Shown here: piece by piece, positions 46,280-54,735 of the stretch
How positions within the stretch are numbered: the first letter of the stretch is position 1
Layout: every line of letters starts with the position of its first letter
Assembly (NCBI RefSeq): GCF_017571475.1
Contig: NZ_JAGETW010000005.1
Location: 62,001-126,000 of the forward strand
DNA length: 64,000 nt
Direction: 5' to 3'
Source of the DNA: Thiomicrorhabdus sp. 6S3-12
GTDB lineage: Bacteria; Pseudomonadota; Gammaproteobacteria; Thiomicrospirales; Thiomicrospiraceae
Translations under genes and position numbers: made by a program
The notes under the pieces: generated by a model
Database searches by the model: none
Told to the model about the DNA's origin: nothing
What the model saw: only the letters and a program-made list of their open reading frames with translations

Positions 46280-48937
46280 ATGCCGCAACGGCTTTTACAA
46301 AGAACACTGATTGTTGTTTTTTGCTTGTTGGGATGGAATGCTTCTGCCGCGGAAGTTCGTATCGGCGTACTCGCTCTTCGCGGTGAAGAAAAAGCCATGC
46401 TCGATTGGCAACCGCTTGCCGAAAAACTCAATCAGCAGATTCCCGAGCACCATTTCTCCATTCTTCCATTGGATTTTAAAGAAACCCGTTTACTGGTTCG
46501 CCAGCATAGGGTGGATTTTATTATTGCCAATCCCGCCTTCTATGTTGAATTGGAAAAAAACGACGGCATTACTCCAGTCGCAACCATGCGAACCAAAGGT
46601 GTCAACGGCAGCGAGTTAAAGCGTTACGGCGGTGTAATTTTTACGCGAGCCGATAGAGAGGATATACAAACACTCAGAGACCTCAAGGGACTGAATCTGG
46701 CGGCAGTGGATCCGGCGTCTTTCGGTGGCTGGCAGATCGGTTGGCGAGAACTGAAGAATCACGCGATAGATGTCGATCGTGATCTTGAGAGCGTCAAGTT
46801 TATCGGCACTCATGATGCCGTGGTGTATGCGGTTGCTCAAGGGAAGGCTGATGTCGGGATCGTACGGACCGGAACTCTGGAGAAGATGGCCGCCGAAGGC
46901 GGGATTTCGCTGAACGAATTTGTTGTTCTGGCGCCAAGGCATATTGCCGGTTTTCCTTATATGCTCAGTACGGACCTCTATCCCGAGTGGCCGATTGCTA
47001 AAGTTTCCGGAGTCAGTGAGGCTCTGGCGATTAAGGTCGCCGTCGCTTTAATGCAGATTTCATCGCAGGACCCGTCTTTTCAAAATTCCAATCTGGCAGG
47101 CTGGACCTTGCCTCTGAATTATCAGAGCGTGCACGATGCGCTGAAAGAATTGGAGGTCGGCCCTTACGCCTATTTGCGTGAGGTAAGCTGGCAGCAGGTT
47201 TTCGAGCACTACTGGTATTGGCTGGTCATCCTTACTCTGTCGATGATTTTGCTTCTGTCTATGGCTTTTTATGTATTGAGCATGAACCAGCGTCTTAAGA
47301 AACATCATGCGGAATTGCGCAATCTGAATGCCAGTCTGGAAAACCGGGTGGCCGAACGTACCGAAGAGATCGAAGGGCTTATGCTGCATGAACGGTTGCT
47401 GCGCGGAGTGGTGGAAACGGTTGCTGACGTTAATCAGATTATTATTACCTCCGATGCGGAGCAACAGATGCTCAAAGCAGCCTGCGACCGATTGATCGTT
47501 CATCCTGACTACCGTTTCGCCTGGGTTGGAAAATTAGAGGGCATTGCGGATGAGGCTCCTGTCGCAAGGCAGGATGGGCTGCAACAGGAATTACAAATTG
47601 TCGCCAGATCTTTCGGTTCGGCCGAACAGATGCGAGCGCTGCTCGATACAGATGAAGACAGTCTGGCGTTACGCAGTATCTCTGCAAATCAAAGTCTTCA
47701 GGAGCAATTGCCATCCGTTCTCTTGGGATGTCGCAGTGTGGTCGCACTGCCACTTCGCCAGGATGCATTCAATCTGCCGTTTGGTGTTCTGGTGGTTTTC
47801 AGCGAGCGTGAAGAAGGGTTTGATTATGAAGAGATGCGTATGCTGGAGCAGTTGGCGGGCGATCTGGGCTTTGCCGTACATGCCTTTGAGCAGCGTAATG
47901 AGCGTATTCGCCTGCAGCAGGATCGTATCAGTAATTACGAAGAAACCATTCTTTCAATGGTCGATTTGATCGAACAGCGCGACTCTTATACTGCCGGGCA
48001 TACCCAGCGAGTAGCAGAGTATTCTGCTTTGATTGCGCGTCAGATGGAATTACCGGAAGAGAGCGTAGAGAGGCTATATCGGGCGGCGGTTTTACATGAT
48101 GTAGGTAAAATTGTTATTCCGGACTCGGTACTGCTGAAGCCCGGTAAACTGACGCCGTTGGAATATAAGTTGATCCAGCAGCACGTTACCGCGGGCTATC
48201 AGACGCTTTCCAAAATTAAAATGTATCAGGATCTGGCGGAAATCATGCGCCACCACCATGAGTGGGTTGACGGAAGCGGTTACCCCCAAGGTCTTAAAGG
48301 CGAACAGATTCCTCTGGAAGGGCGCATTATGGCGGTTGCCGATTCGTTCGATGCCATGACGTCCTATCGAATCTATAAGCCGCGTAAATCGGTGGAAACC
48401 GCTTTGCTGGAGTTGAACGAGCTGGCCGGCCGCCATTACGACGAGGAGGTGGTTGCGGCCGCGCAAATAGTGCTGCGTAACGTGATTGTAGATGAAGAAG
48501 CCAAGCAGTTGCCGAAAACGGAAATTGAACAGCAACGCTTCGCGTATTTCTTCAACGACCAGTTGACCGGGGCTTATAACGAAAATTATCTGGAATTTAT
48601 GCTGATTAACGGCCTGGACCCTCAATTCAAACATGCGAAGCTGGTCTGTCTGCACGGCTTTGCCGAACTGAACCAGCATGCCGGCTGGCTCAAGGGGAAT
48701 GAGGTGCTGAAATCGGTTGCGGAGTATTTGATGGGGCTTGAGGACGAAGCCATTGTTTTCCGTGTTATGGGGGATGATTTCGTTATTCTAAGTCCTGCTG
48801 ATCTGCATTTGGACACTGAAGAGCTGGTTGCCAATACCGCTATGCAAACGGTCGCTATTTCGGTGGATTTTGCCAGTCTCAGTGTGCACAAAGAGGAAGG
48901 CGTTCAGCAGCTTAAAAAATTGGCCGGATTGGGGTAG
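46280..48937 (+). CDS. PhnD-like sensor with GAF, HD-GYP and degenerate GGDEF domains
   Basis: An 885-residue membrane signalling protein. Signal peptide, then a periplasmic PhnD/phosphonate-binding-like domain (about residues 25-290: EVRIGVLALRGEEKA), one membrane segment (about 315-340), a coiled coil, a GAF-like domain (about 385-545), and an HD-GYP c-di-GMP phosphodiesterase with HDVGK (His606) and HHEWVDGSGYP. The last ~120 residues look like a GGDEF relic: the signature reads MGDDF (residues 830-834). ATG at 46280 has GAGAGG upstream; an earlier in-frame start at 46232 precedes the signal peptide. It likely lowers c-di-GMP in response to a periplasmic ligand. Confidence 0.85.
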   Translation: MPQRLLQRTLIVVFCLLGWNASAAEVRIGVLALRGEEKAMLDWQPLAEKLNQQIPEHHFSILPLDFKETRLLVRQHRVDFIIANPAFYVELEKNDGITPVATMRTKGVNGSELKRYGGVIFTRADREDIQTLRDLKGLNLAAVDPASFGGWQIGWRELKNHAIDVDRDLESVKFIGTHDAVVYAVAQGKADVGIVRTGTLEKMAAEGGISLNEFVVLAPRHIAGFPYMLSTDLYPEWPIAKVSGVSEALAIKVAVALMQISSQDPSFQNSNLAGWTLPLNYQSVHDALKELEVGPYAYLREVSWQQVFEHYWYWLVILTLSMILLLSMAFYVLSMNQRLKKHHAELRNLNASLENRVAERTEEIEGLMLHERLLRGVVETVADVNQIIITSDAEQQMLKAACDRLIVHPDYRFAWVGKLEGIADEAPVARQDGLQQELQIVARSFGSAEQMRALLDTDEDSLALRSISANQSLQEQLPSVLLGCRSVVALPLRQDAFNLPFGVLVVFSEREEGFDYEEMRMLEQLAGDLGFAVHAFEQRNERIRLQQDRISNYEETILSMVDLIEQRDSYTAGHTQRVAEYSALIARQMELPEESVERLYRAAVLHDVGKIVIPDSVLLKPGKLTPLEYKLIQQHVTAGYQTLSKIKMYQDLAEIMRHHHEWVDGSGYPQGLKGEQIPLEGRIMAVADSFDAMTSYRIYKPRKSVETALLELNELAGRHYDEEVVAAAQIVLRNVIVDEEAKQLPKTEIEQQRFAYFFNDQLTGAYNENYLEFMLINGLDPQFKHAKLVCLHGFAELNQHAGWLKGNEVLKSVAEYLMGLEDEAIVFRVMGDDFVILSPADLHLDTEELVANTAMQTVAISVDFASLSVHKEEGVQQLKKLAGLG

Positions 48938-48976
48938 CTAAACTCCATCCGACCACTGACAAGGAAGGCGTCGTGC

Positions 48977-49612
48977 TTATTCCGGCGTGTTAAAAGCGCG
49001 GTCGCCGGCATCACCCAGACCGGGGTCGATAAATTTGTTTTCATCCAGGCGCTCGTCGATTTGGGCAATATATATGTCCAGTTCCGGATGACGTTCGCGA
49101 ACGCGTTGAATGCCTTCCGGAGCCCCGATAATATTCAAAGAGATGACTTTTTTCGGACTGCGTTCGCGAATTACCGCGACGGCATCGTTTAGTGATCCGC
49201 CTGTGGCAACCATCGGATCCAGAAGAATCACGGTTTTGTCGGTACAGTCCGGGATTCTATCGTAGTAAAGTTTGGCTTCATGAGTTACTTCGTCTCGGCG
49301 CATCGCCATAAAACCGTTTGGCGCGTGCGGAAGTAAGGCGTAAAGCCCGTCGAGCATCGGAAGCCCGGCACGCATGATCGGTATGAGGACTATGTCTTGC
49401 TGGTTGATTCGCGGGTACTCGGATTCGCCGCGCCAGGTTTGGGTCTTTTTCGGCTGTAAATCGATCTCTTCCAGAGCACGGTAAATCAGGATCCGGCTCA
49501 GTTCTTCGATAATTTCCTTGAATGCAGATGCTTCCGTCCGAGTCGAGCGCAGTCGATTAACCAAGTCTTTGGCAAGAGGGTGGGTGAGTTCAACAAGCAT
49601 GGCGTTACTCAT
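48977..49612 (-). CDS. upp: Uracil phosphoribosyltransferase
   Basis: A 211-residue salvage enzyme making UMP from uracil and PRPP. The PRPP-binding loop VILLDPMVATGGS and the uracil-binding C-terminal segment (FIDPGLGDAGDRAF) are intact. The start could be ATG 49612 or the Met five codons later at 49600, which has a slightly better upstream context. No uracil permease gene is adjacent. It converges with the HD-GYP gene. Confidence 0.95.
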   Translation of the reverse strand: MSNAMLVELTHPLAKDLVNRLRSTRTEASAFKEIIEELSRILIYRALEEIDLQPKKTQTWRGESEYPRINQQDIVLIPIMRAGLPMLDGLYALLPHAPNGFMAMRRDEVTHEAKLYYDRIPDCTDKTVILLDPMVATGGSLNDAVAVIRERSPKKVISLNIIGAPEGIQRVRERHPELDIYIAQIDERLDENKFIDPGLGDAGDRAFNTPE

Positions 49613-49790
49613 AGTAAAAAGTGAATATTAGACCCGTATTCTAGCAAATACTTGGTGTATGAATAGTTTTCCGGAAAGGAAGGCGGTTGCAATGAGGCAG
49701 GGCATTACTCGACCGAATGGGCGGATTTGTCGTGCTGAAATATACCGGTAGACATTTCAACGATGTGCTTGCTTAGCGCAAGGAAGAATA

Positions 49791-49812
49791 CAGCTGCCGG
49801 ACGGCAGCTGTT
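49791..49812 (-). terminator. Hairpin downstream of the Rossmann-fold gene
   Basis: Stem CAGCTGCCG / CGGCAGCTG with a short loop around 49792-49811, just beyond the stop codon of the leftward gene. The T-run is weak (TATTCTT on the minus strand), so it is a likely but imperfect terminator. Confidence 0.5.
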
Positions 49813-49824
49813 GGTTTGCCTTGT

Positions 49825-50592
49825 TTACAAGGCGTTGCGGGCGATTTCTCGCAGCTTAGGCACTTCAAGATTGGCGTGGTCGGCAAAACTCAAAGCGCGT
49901 TTCAGTCGAGCCGGAGCGGAGCGTCCCATGCAACCGTGTTGCGGATCACCGTCAAATGCTTCCAGCATCCCTGCAATCAATCGTTCGACATCGTGGGTCT
50001 GTCCACTCAGATAGGATTGAACCTCCAGAACATCGTGCGCGACAGCCTGCATTACGTCGACGTGTTCGTTTTTAAGCTGTTCGACATTTCCGCCGACTTC
50101 CAGTCCTGCGATATTGGTGGTCAGAATATAAAGGTTCTTGCGTACCAGTTCATACAGCAGCTCCTCTTCACTGTCGACAATATAAGCCGGCAGATCGACT
50201 TTAGCCAGGGCGTCAAAAACCAGTTTGGCTTTCTCGCCGAAAATAGGTGAGGGCAGTACCACTTTTGAATCCATGCCTTTTTTCTTTTCGAACCAGACGG
50301 AAATAACCGTCGGCGTCGGCAGATCAGCGGCTTTCCAATCGCGTGGAAGCAGTTCGTTTTGCAGCAGAATCAGTTTGTTTTTCCAGCTGTCGGGAATTTC
50401 CGAAAGCACCTGATGGATGTCGGCTTCACCAACTGAAATTAACACGGCTTCCGGGTTTGGTATATCATTCGCTAGCTGGGTCATATTTTGATCACGATTG
50501 ACACCTTGAACCGGGTAACCAAGACGGAGAAATCCACGAGCGAAAACGCTGCCCAGTTCGCCTAGCCCAACGACAACAATAGGGTTTTTCAT
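49825..50592 (-). CDS. NAD(P)-binding Rossmann-fold protein of unknown function
   Basis: A 255-residue cytoplasmic protein. The N-terminus has the dinucleotide motif VVVGLGELGS (G-x-G-x-x-G), followed by an alpha-beta Rossmann domain (to about residue 130) and a helical C-terminal domain, a layout like ketopantoate reductase or 6-phosphogluconate-dehydrogenase-like proteins. No catalytic signature specific to one reaction is recognised. ATG at 50592 has AGGAAG nearby. Monocistronic; function not assigned. Confidence 0.7.
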   Translation of the reverse strand: MKNPIVVVGLGELGSVFARGFLRLGYPVQGVNRDQNMTQLANDIPNPEAVLISVGEADIHQVLSEIPDSWKNKLILLQNELLPRDWKAADLPTPTVISVWFEKKKGMDSKVVLPSPIFGEKAKLVFDALAKVDLPAYIVDSEEELLYELVRKNLYILTTNIAGLEVGGNVEQLKNEHVDVMQAVAHDVLEVQSYLSGQTHDVERLIAGMLEAFDGDPQHGCMGRSAPARLKRALSFADHANLEVPKLREIARNAL

Positions 50593-50750
50593 ACTGCTTC
50601 CTATAACCTTTTATTTGAGAAAATATTTTGGTGCAAGCATGCACTAAAACAGTTAATTAGAGTAAGTAATCTGTTTCTTTTTCGAGTAAAATGAGCGCAT
50701 CATGCGCTTGGCCACTTACGGCTGAATCTGATTTAGCAAGGATATTAGCA

Positions 50751-51005
50751 ATGAATCAACAAAAAGCAAAGTTTACTTGGCACTACTACATGATGGCGCT
50801 TGGTGCCCTCTTGGCAATGCTGGCGGCGACACTGGGCGCAGTTGGCGGGATAGTCTCCGGCCTTGCGATTGCGGTAATCAGTCACCCCAGACTTCAGTTT
50901 CAAGGGCTGGGACGCTTTGTCTTTTATGTCCTTTTTCTGGTTATTTACATCTTCGCATTTCCCGATCCGGAGGTGGTTCGGGAAATGATGGCGCAAACGA
51001 AATAA
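50751..51005 (+). CDS. Small membrane protein of unknown function
   Basis: An 84-residue protein with two predicted membrane segments (about residues 12-42, ALGALLAMLAATLGAVGGIV, and 58-72, FVFYVLFLVIYIFAF). ATG at 50751 has AAGGAT upstream; an in-frame start at 50691 would add 20 residues before the membrane segment and lacks a ribosome site. It lies 209 bases before glnL in the same direction. Not recognised. Confidence 0.6.
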   Translation: MNQQKAKFTWHYYMMALGALLAMLAATLGAVGGIVSGLAIAVISHPRLQFQGLGRFVFYVLFLVIYIFAFPDPEVVREMMAQTK

Positions 51006-51213
51006 TTGGGTTCTCGAAGCTTTATTAGCCACTTTTATCGTTTTTGGAACATTATTTGGTAGGGGACTCTCGAAACCGGCTGGTTTTACATTCCAGGCCG
51101 GGGAGTTATGCAGAGATCTTGCCTGCAAACCTTCTTGAAATTAATCAGACGGAGCTTGCTTGCAAGCGCCGAAAATGACTGGGCTCTTCAGAGTCTCTAA
51201 ATGGTGGAGTTGA

Positions 51214-52299
51214 ATGGTCGAAAAAAGTAAACAGAACCTTATGTCGACTGGACAGACAGAATTTTTTCGTGAAGTTCTGGAAGGGCTGACGACAGCGGTA
51301 ATCTGGGTTAACGAAAGCGAAGAGATCGCCTTTATGAATGTTGCCGCCGGGGAGATTTTTCAACTCAGTCCGAACCGGGTGCTAGGCACCAGATGGCAGA
51401 TGCTGATGCCTGATTTAATCGACTCCCTGAGTCTGGCGAACGAGAAAAAAATCACCATTCACGAATATGTTGTAGAACAGAGCGACCTGTTTAAGGTTCG
51501 TGTCAGTTGTACCATTTCGCCTTACGAACTGGGCGACGAAAAAGGCTGGCTGTTTGAACTTTACAACACCGAACGTCACCATCGAATCGTAGAAGAGGAC
51601 GAACGTTGGCACCAGTACGAAGCGGGCAACCTGCTGATCAGAACGCTGGCGCACGAAGTAAAAAATCCTCTGGCCGGTATTCTCGGCGCAACTCAGCTTT
51701 TGCAACGACGCTATGAACCGGAAGACAAAGCGAATGACTTTCTGGAAATTATTTCCCGTGAAGTGCAGCGTCTTAAAAACCTTGTCGATCGGATGCTGGG
51801 GCCGAAACAGTCGGCGCATAAAGAGGCGCATAATATCCACGAGATTATCCGCTATGTGCTGCAGATTATCGAAGGGGAAAAGCCGGCAAATGTTTATATC
51901 AAACTGGACTATGACCCGTCGATTCCCGAAGTAACGGTTGATTTTGAAGCCATGGTGCAGGCCTTGCTGAATTTGATCAAGAACGCGATCCAGGCGATGG
52001 AACAGTTCGGCGGACTCTTGACGATCAAAACACGGGTCGAGCATAAGTTCACCCTTGGAACCCAGACCTATCCTCTGGTCGCCATGATCAGCATTACCGA
52101 CGAAGGCGAAGGCATTCCTCCGGAAGTATTCGATTCGATTTTTTACCCGATGGTCAGTTCGAAAAAAGAGGGATCGGGTCTGGGATTGCCGGTGGCGCAG
52201 AATGTCCTGCGGCAGCATGAAGGTTTGATCGTAGCGGAAAGCGAGCCGGGTAAAACCACATTTAATGTTTATCTTCCACTGAAGCAGAAGGAACGCTAG
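51214..52299 (+). CDS. glnL: Nitrogen regulation sensor histidine kinase NtrB
   Basis: A 361-residue soluble kinase/phosphatase that reads nitrogen status through P-II and phosphorylates NtrC. A PAS domain (about residues 15-115) is followed by the H-box HEVKNPLAGILGATQLL, the N-box NLIKNAIQAM and G-boxes DEGEGIPPEVF and GSGLGLPVAQ. ATG at 51214 follows GGTGGAG. It is 3 bases from glnG. glnA, the usual upstream partner, is not here. Confidence 0.95.
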   Translation: MVEKSKQNLMSTGQTEFFREVLEGLTTAVIWVNESEEIAFMNVAAGEIFQLSPNRVLGTRWQMLMPDLIDSLSLANEKKITIHEYVVEQSDLFKVRVSCTISPYELGDEKGWLFELYNTERHHRIVEEDERWHQYEAGNLLIRTLAHEVKNPLAGILGATQLLQRRYEPEDKANDFLEIISREVQRLKNLVDRMLGPKQSAHKEAHNIHEIIRYVLQIIEGEKPANVYIKLDYDPSIPEVTVDFEAMVQALLNLIKNAIQAMEQFGGLLTIKTRVEHKFTLGTQTYPLVAMISITDEGEGIPPEVFDSIFYPMVSSKKEGSGLGLPVAQNVLRQHEGLIVAESEPGKTTFNVYLPLKQKER

Positions 52300-52302
52300 A
52301 AA

Positions 52303-53736
52303 ATGAGTGAGGAAATGGAAGTAATGCCAATTGTTTGGGTGGTGGATGATGACGCCTCTATCCGCTGGGTATTGGAAGCCGCTTTAGAGGACAAACCGTA
52401 TATTGTTAAGGTGTTTGATTCTCCTCTGATGGCTCTTAAAAGCATAGAGGATTTTCCTCCCTCGGCAGTTCTTTCCGATGTTCGCATGCCGGACATGGAT
52501 GGCTTGACCTTTATGGAAGCGATCCATGAGAAAGATAAGCAGATTCCGGTCATTATTATGACCGCTCACGCCGACTTGGATACGGCGGTGAAATCCTATC
52601 AGAGCGAAGCGTTTGAATATCTTCCGAAACCGTTCGATATAGATGAGGCGACTTCTCTGATCGAACGTGCCGTAAAACGCTATCTTTCCGGCGGCATGGT
52701 CAAGTCGCGACGCAGCAACAAGGCCAGTAAGCAACCGTTGAACATCATCGGTGGCGCACCGGCGATGCAGGAAGTTTTCCGTGTTTTGGGGCGCGTCTCC
52801 AAACTGGATGTAACCGTACTGATTAACGGGGAAACGGGGACGGGTAAAGAACTGGTGGCCAGAGCGCTGCATGAGTTGAGCCCGCGTTCCGAAGGTCCTT
52901 TTGTCGCCTTGAACACCGCGGCGATTCCGCGGGAACTGCTTGAATCGGAACTGTTCGGGCATGAGAAAGGTGCCTTTACCGGAGCACATTCGCAGCGCAT
53001 CGGGCGTTTCGAACAGGCCGATGGCGGTACGCTGTTCCTGGATGAAATCGGGGATATGCCGGTTGACTTGCAGACGCGACTGCTGCGCGTTCTCAACGAC
53101 GGCAGTTTCTATCGCGTCGGTGGCCGTAATCCGATTCACACCAACGTGCGAATTGTGGCCGCAACTCACCAGAATATGGAAAAACTGGTACGCGAAGGCC
53201 GCTTCCGTGAAGATTTGCTGTACCGCTTGAATATTATCCGCATCAAGGTGCCGGCCTTGCGTGAAAGACGTGAAGATATTCCGCTGCTGGCCCGTTATTA
53301 CCTGGAGCAGGAAGCCAAGGCGCTTGGTCTGGAAGAGAAAACGCTCAGTAAAGAGGTCGAGAAATTTCTTTCTGCGCAGCAATGGCCGGGGAACGTCCGC
53401 CAACTGCGCAGCCTCTGTACCTGGTTGACGATTATGGCACCGGACAAGACGGTCTATATCGAAGATCTTCCGCTGGAACTTCAGGAACCGAGCGAAGATC
53501 TTTCCGGTGAGCTGGAAAACGATAACTGGGAAACACCTTTAAGACGCTGGGCGCAGCAGTTCTTGTCCACCGGGAAAGAAGGATTGCATACCTCGGCTGA
53601 GCCGAAATTCGAAACGGTGCTGATTCAGGAATCTCTCAAGGCGAGCGGTCAGCACAAACAGAAAGCGGCAGCGCTGCTTGGTTGGGGGCGCAATACCCTG
53701 ACCCGCAAGATGCAGGCTTTGGGATTAGAAGATTAA
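52303..53736 (+). CDS. glnG: Nitrogen regulation response regulator NtrC
   Basis: A 477-residue sigma-54 activator. Receiver domain with phosphorylatable Asp in LSDVRMPDMDG, AAA+ domain with Walker A GETGTGKE, the sigma-54-contact loop GAFTGA and Walker B DEIGDMP, and a C-terminal Fis-type HTH (KAAALLGWGRNTLTRKMQALG). All parts needed for activation of nitrogen genes are intact. Confidence 0.95.
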   Translation: MSEEMEVMPIVWVVDDDASIRWVLEAALEDKPYIVKVFDSPLMALKSIEDFPPSAVLSDVRMPDMDGLTFMEAIHEKDKQIPVIIMTAHADLDTAVKSYQSEAFEYLPKPFDIDEATSLIERAVKRYLSGGMVKSRRSNKASKQPLNIIGGAPAMQEVFRVLGRVSKLDVTVLINGETGTGKELVARALHELSPRSEGPFVALNTAAIPRELLESELFGHEKGAFTGAHSQRIGRFEQADGGTLFLDEIGDMPVDLQTRLLRVLNDGSFYRVGGRNPIHTNVRIVAATHQNMEKLVREGRFREDLLYRLNIIRIKVPALRERREDIPLLARYYLEQEAKALGLEEKTLSKEVEKFLSAQQWPGNVRQLRSLCTWLTIMAPDKTVYIEDLPLELQEPSEDLSGELENDNWETPLRRWAQQFLSTGKEGLHTSAEPKFETVLIQESLKASGQHKQKAAALLGWGRNTLTRKMQALGLED

Positions 53737-53750
53737 GAGGGCTCAGGCCT

Positions 53751-54521
53751 GTGATACGGGAAATCTGGCAATACCTTACGACACCGGTTGCATTTTCTTA
53801 TGTTCGCAACAAGGGGTTTCTGAAAGAAGCTATTGCCATGGCCGCCCGTGCCAGACGTTGTCGCAGACAGTGGGATAAACATTACCGTTATTGTGAACAA
53901 ACGATTGTCAATGCCGCCAAGGATCTTGATCATCGGCACACGGTATTGATTATCGGAGCCGGTTCCCTGCGCGATGTTCCTTTAGACTATCTGGCGCGGC
54001 ATTTTGAGCAGGTATTGCTGGTCGATTTGGTGTTTCTCAAAGCGGCCCGCAGGCAGGCTGCTGTGTATACTAATGTTCAACTCATCGAGCATGATGTCAC
54101 CGAATCCCTGGAGGATATCTTTGACGGTGATCCGAGTATTCATAAGCCGTCACGCTGGCTGGACGACGAGCAGGTCGACCTGGTGGTTTCTTTAAACCTG
54201 ATTACCCAGTTGCCACTGATTCCAGTGCGCCAGCTGATTGTTAACAACCGCATCTCGGAACATCAGGCGGATGAGATAGGCAGAAAGCTGATTCGTGCAC
54301 ATCTTGATTACCTGCAACGTTTTCCGGGTCGGGTTTGCCTGATTGCCGACCGAGAATCGGTTGAATATAACGTCTATGACGAAGAGACCGACCGCTTGGA
54401 TACCTGGTGGGAAGTCGAAGCGCCGTCGGAGGAAGAAAGCTGGGATTGGGAATTGATCCCTTTTGGCGAAGGCCGAGCCAACAGACGGCAGATCAACCGT
54501 GTTGCCGTCTCCATTCTGTAA
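53751..54521 (+). CDS. SAM-dependent methyltransferase-like protein
   Basis: A 256-residue cytoplasmic protein. Residues about 58-100 (HTVLIIGAGSLRDVPLDYL ... LLVDLVFLKAAR) resemble the GxGxxxD and acidic-end motifs of class I SAM methyltransferases, followed by VDLVVSLNLITQLPL in the position of motif IV. The substrate is unknown. GTG at 53751 is inferred because the reading frame before it overlaps glnG in another frame; AGAGGG lies upstream. It follows glnG by 14 bases, so it is probably cotranscribed with the nitrogen sensor pair. Confidence 0.65.
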   Translation: MIREIWQYLTTPVAFSYVRNKGFLKEAIAMAARARRCRRQWDKHYRYCEQTIVNAAKDLDHRHTVLIIGAGSLRDVPLDYLARHFEQVLLVDLVFLKAARRQAAVYTNVQLIEHDVTESLEDIFDGDPSIHKPSRWLDDEQVDLVVSLNLITQLPLIPVRQLIVNNRISEHQADEIGRKLIRAHLDYLQRFPGRVCLIADRESVEYNVYDEETDRLDTWWEVEAPSEEESWDWELIPFGEGRANRRQINRVAVSIL

Positions 54522-54735
54522 AACCGTGTCATCCAGTCTATTCATGTAACGCTTAAACTCGCCGCGTGATTCGGGATTCCGTCGTAGATGGTTTACCTCT
54601 TGATCTCTCTATAGTTTTGCGTATTTATTCGTAAAAAGCGATCCATTTCCGATGAACAGCGTGCTATCCTCAGGGCATTGCAGTTAATTATTACAGGTAG
54701 TCGACCTGTTAAAAATGCCTATTAGGGATGGTGTT

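Noticed and set aside
52384-53403. 339-codon open frame antisense to glnG
   Set aside because: Lies wholly inside a conserved NtrC coding sequence and has no recognisable features.
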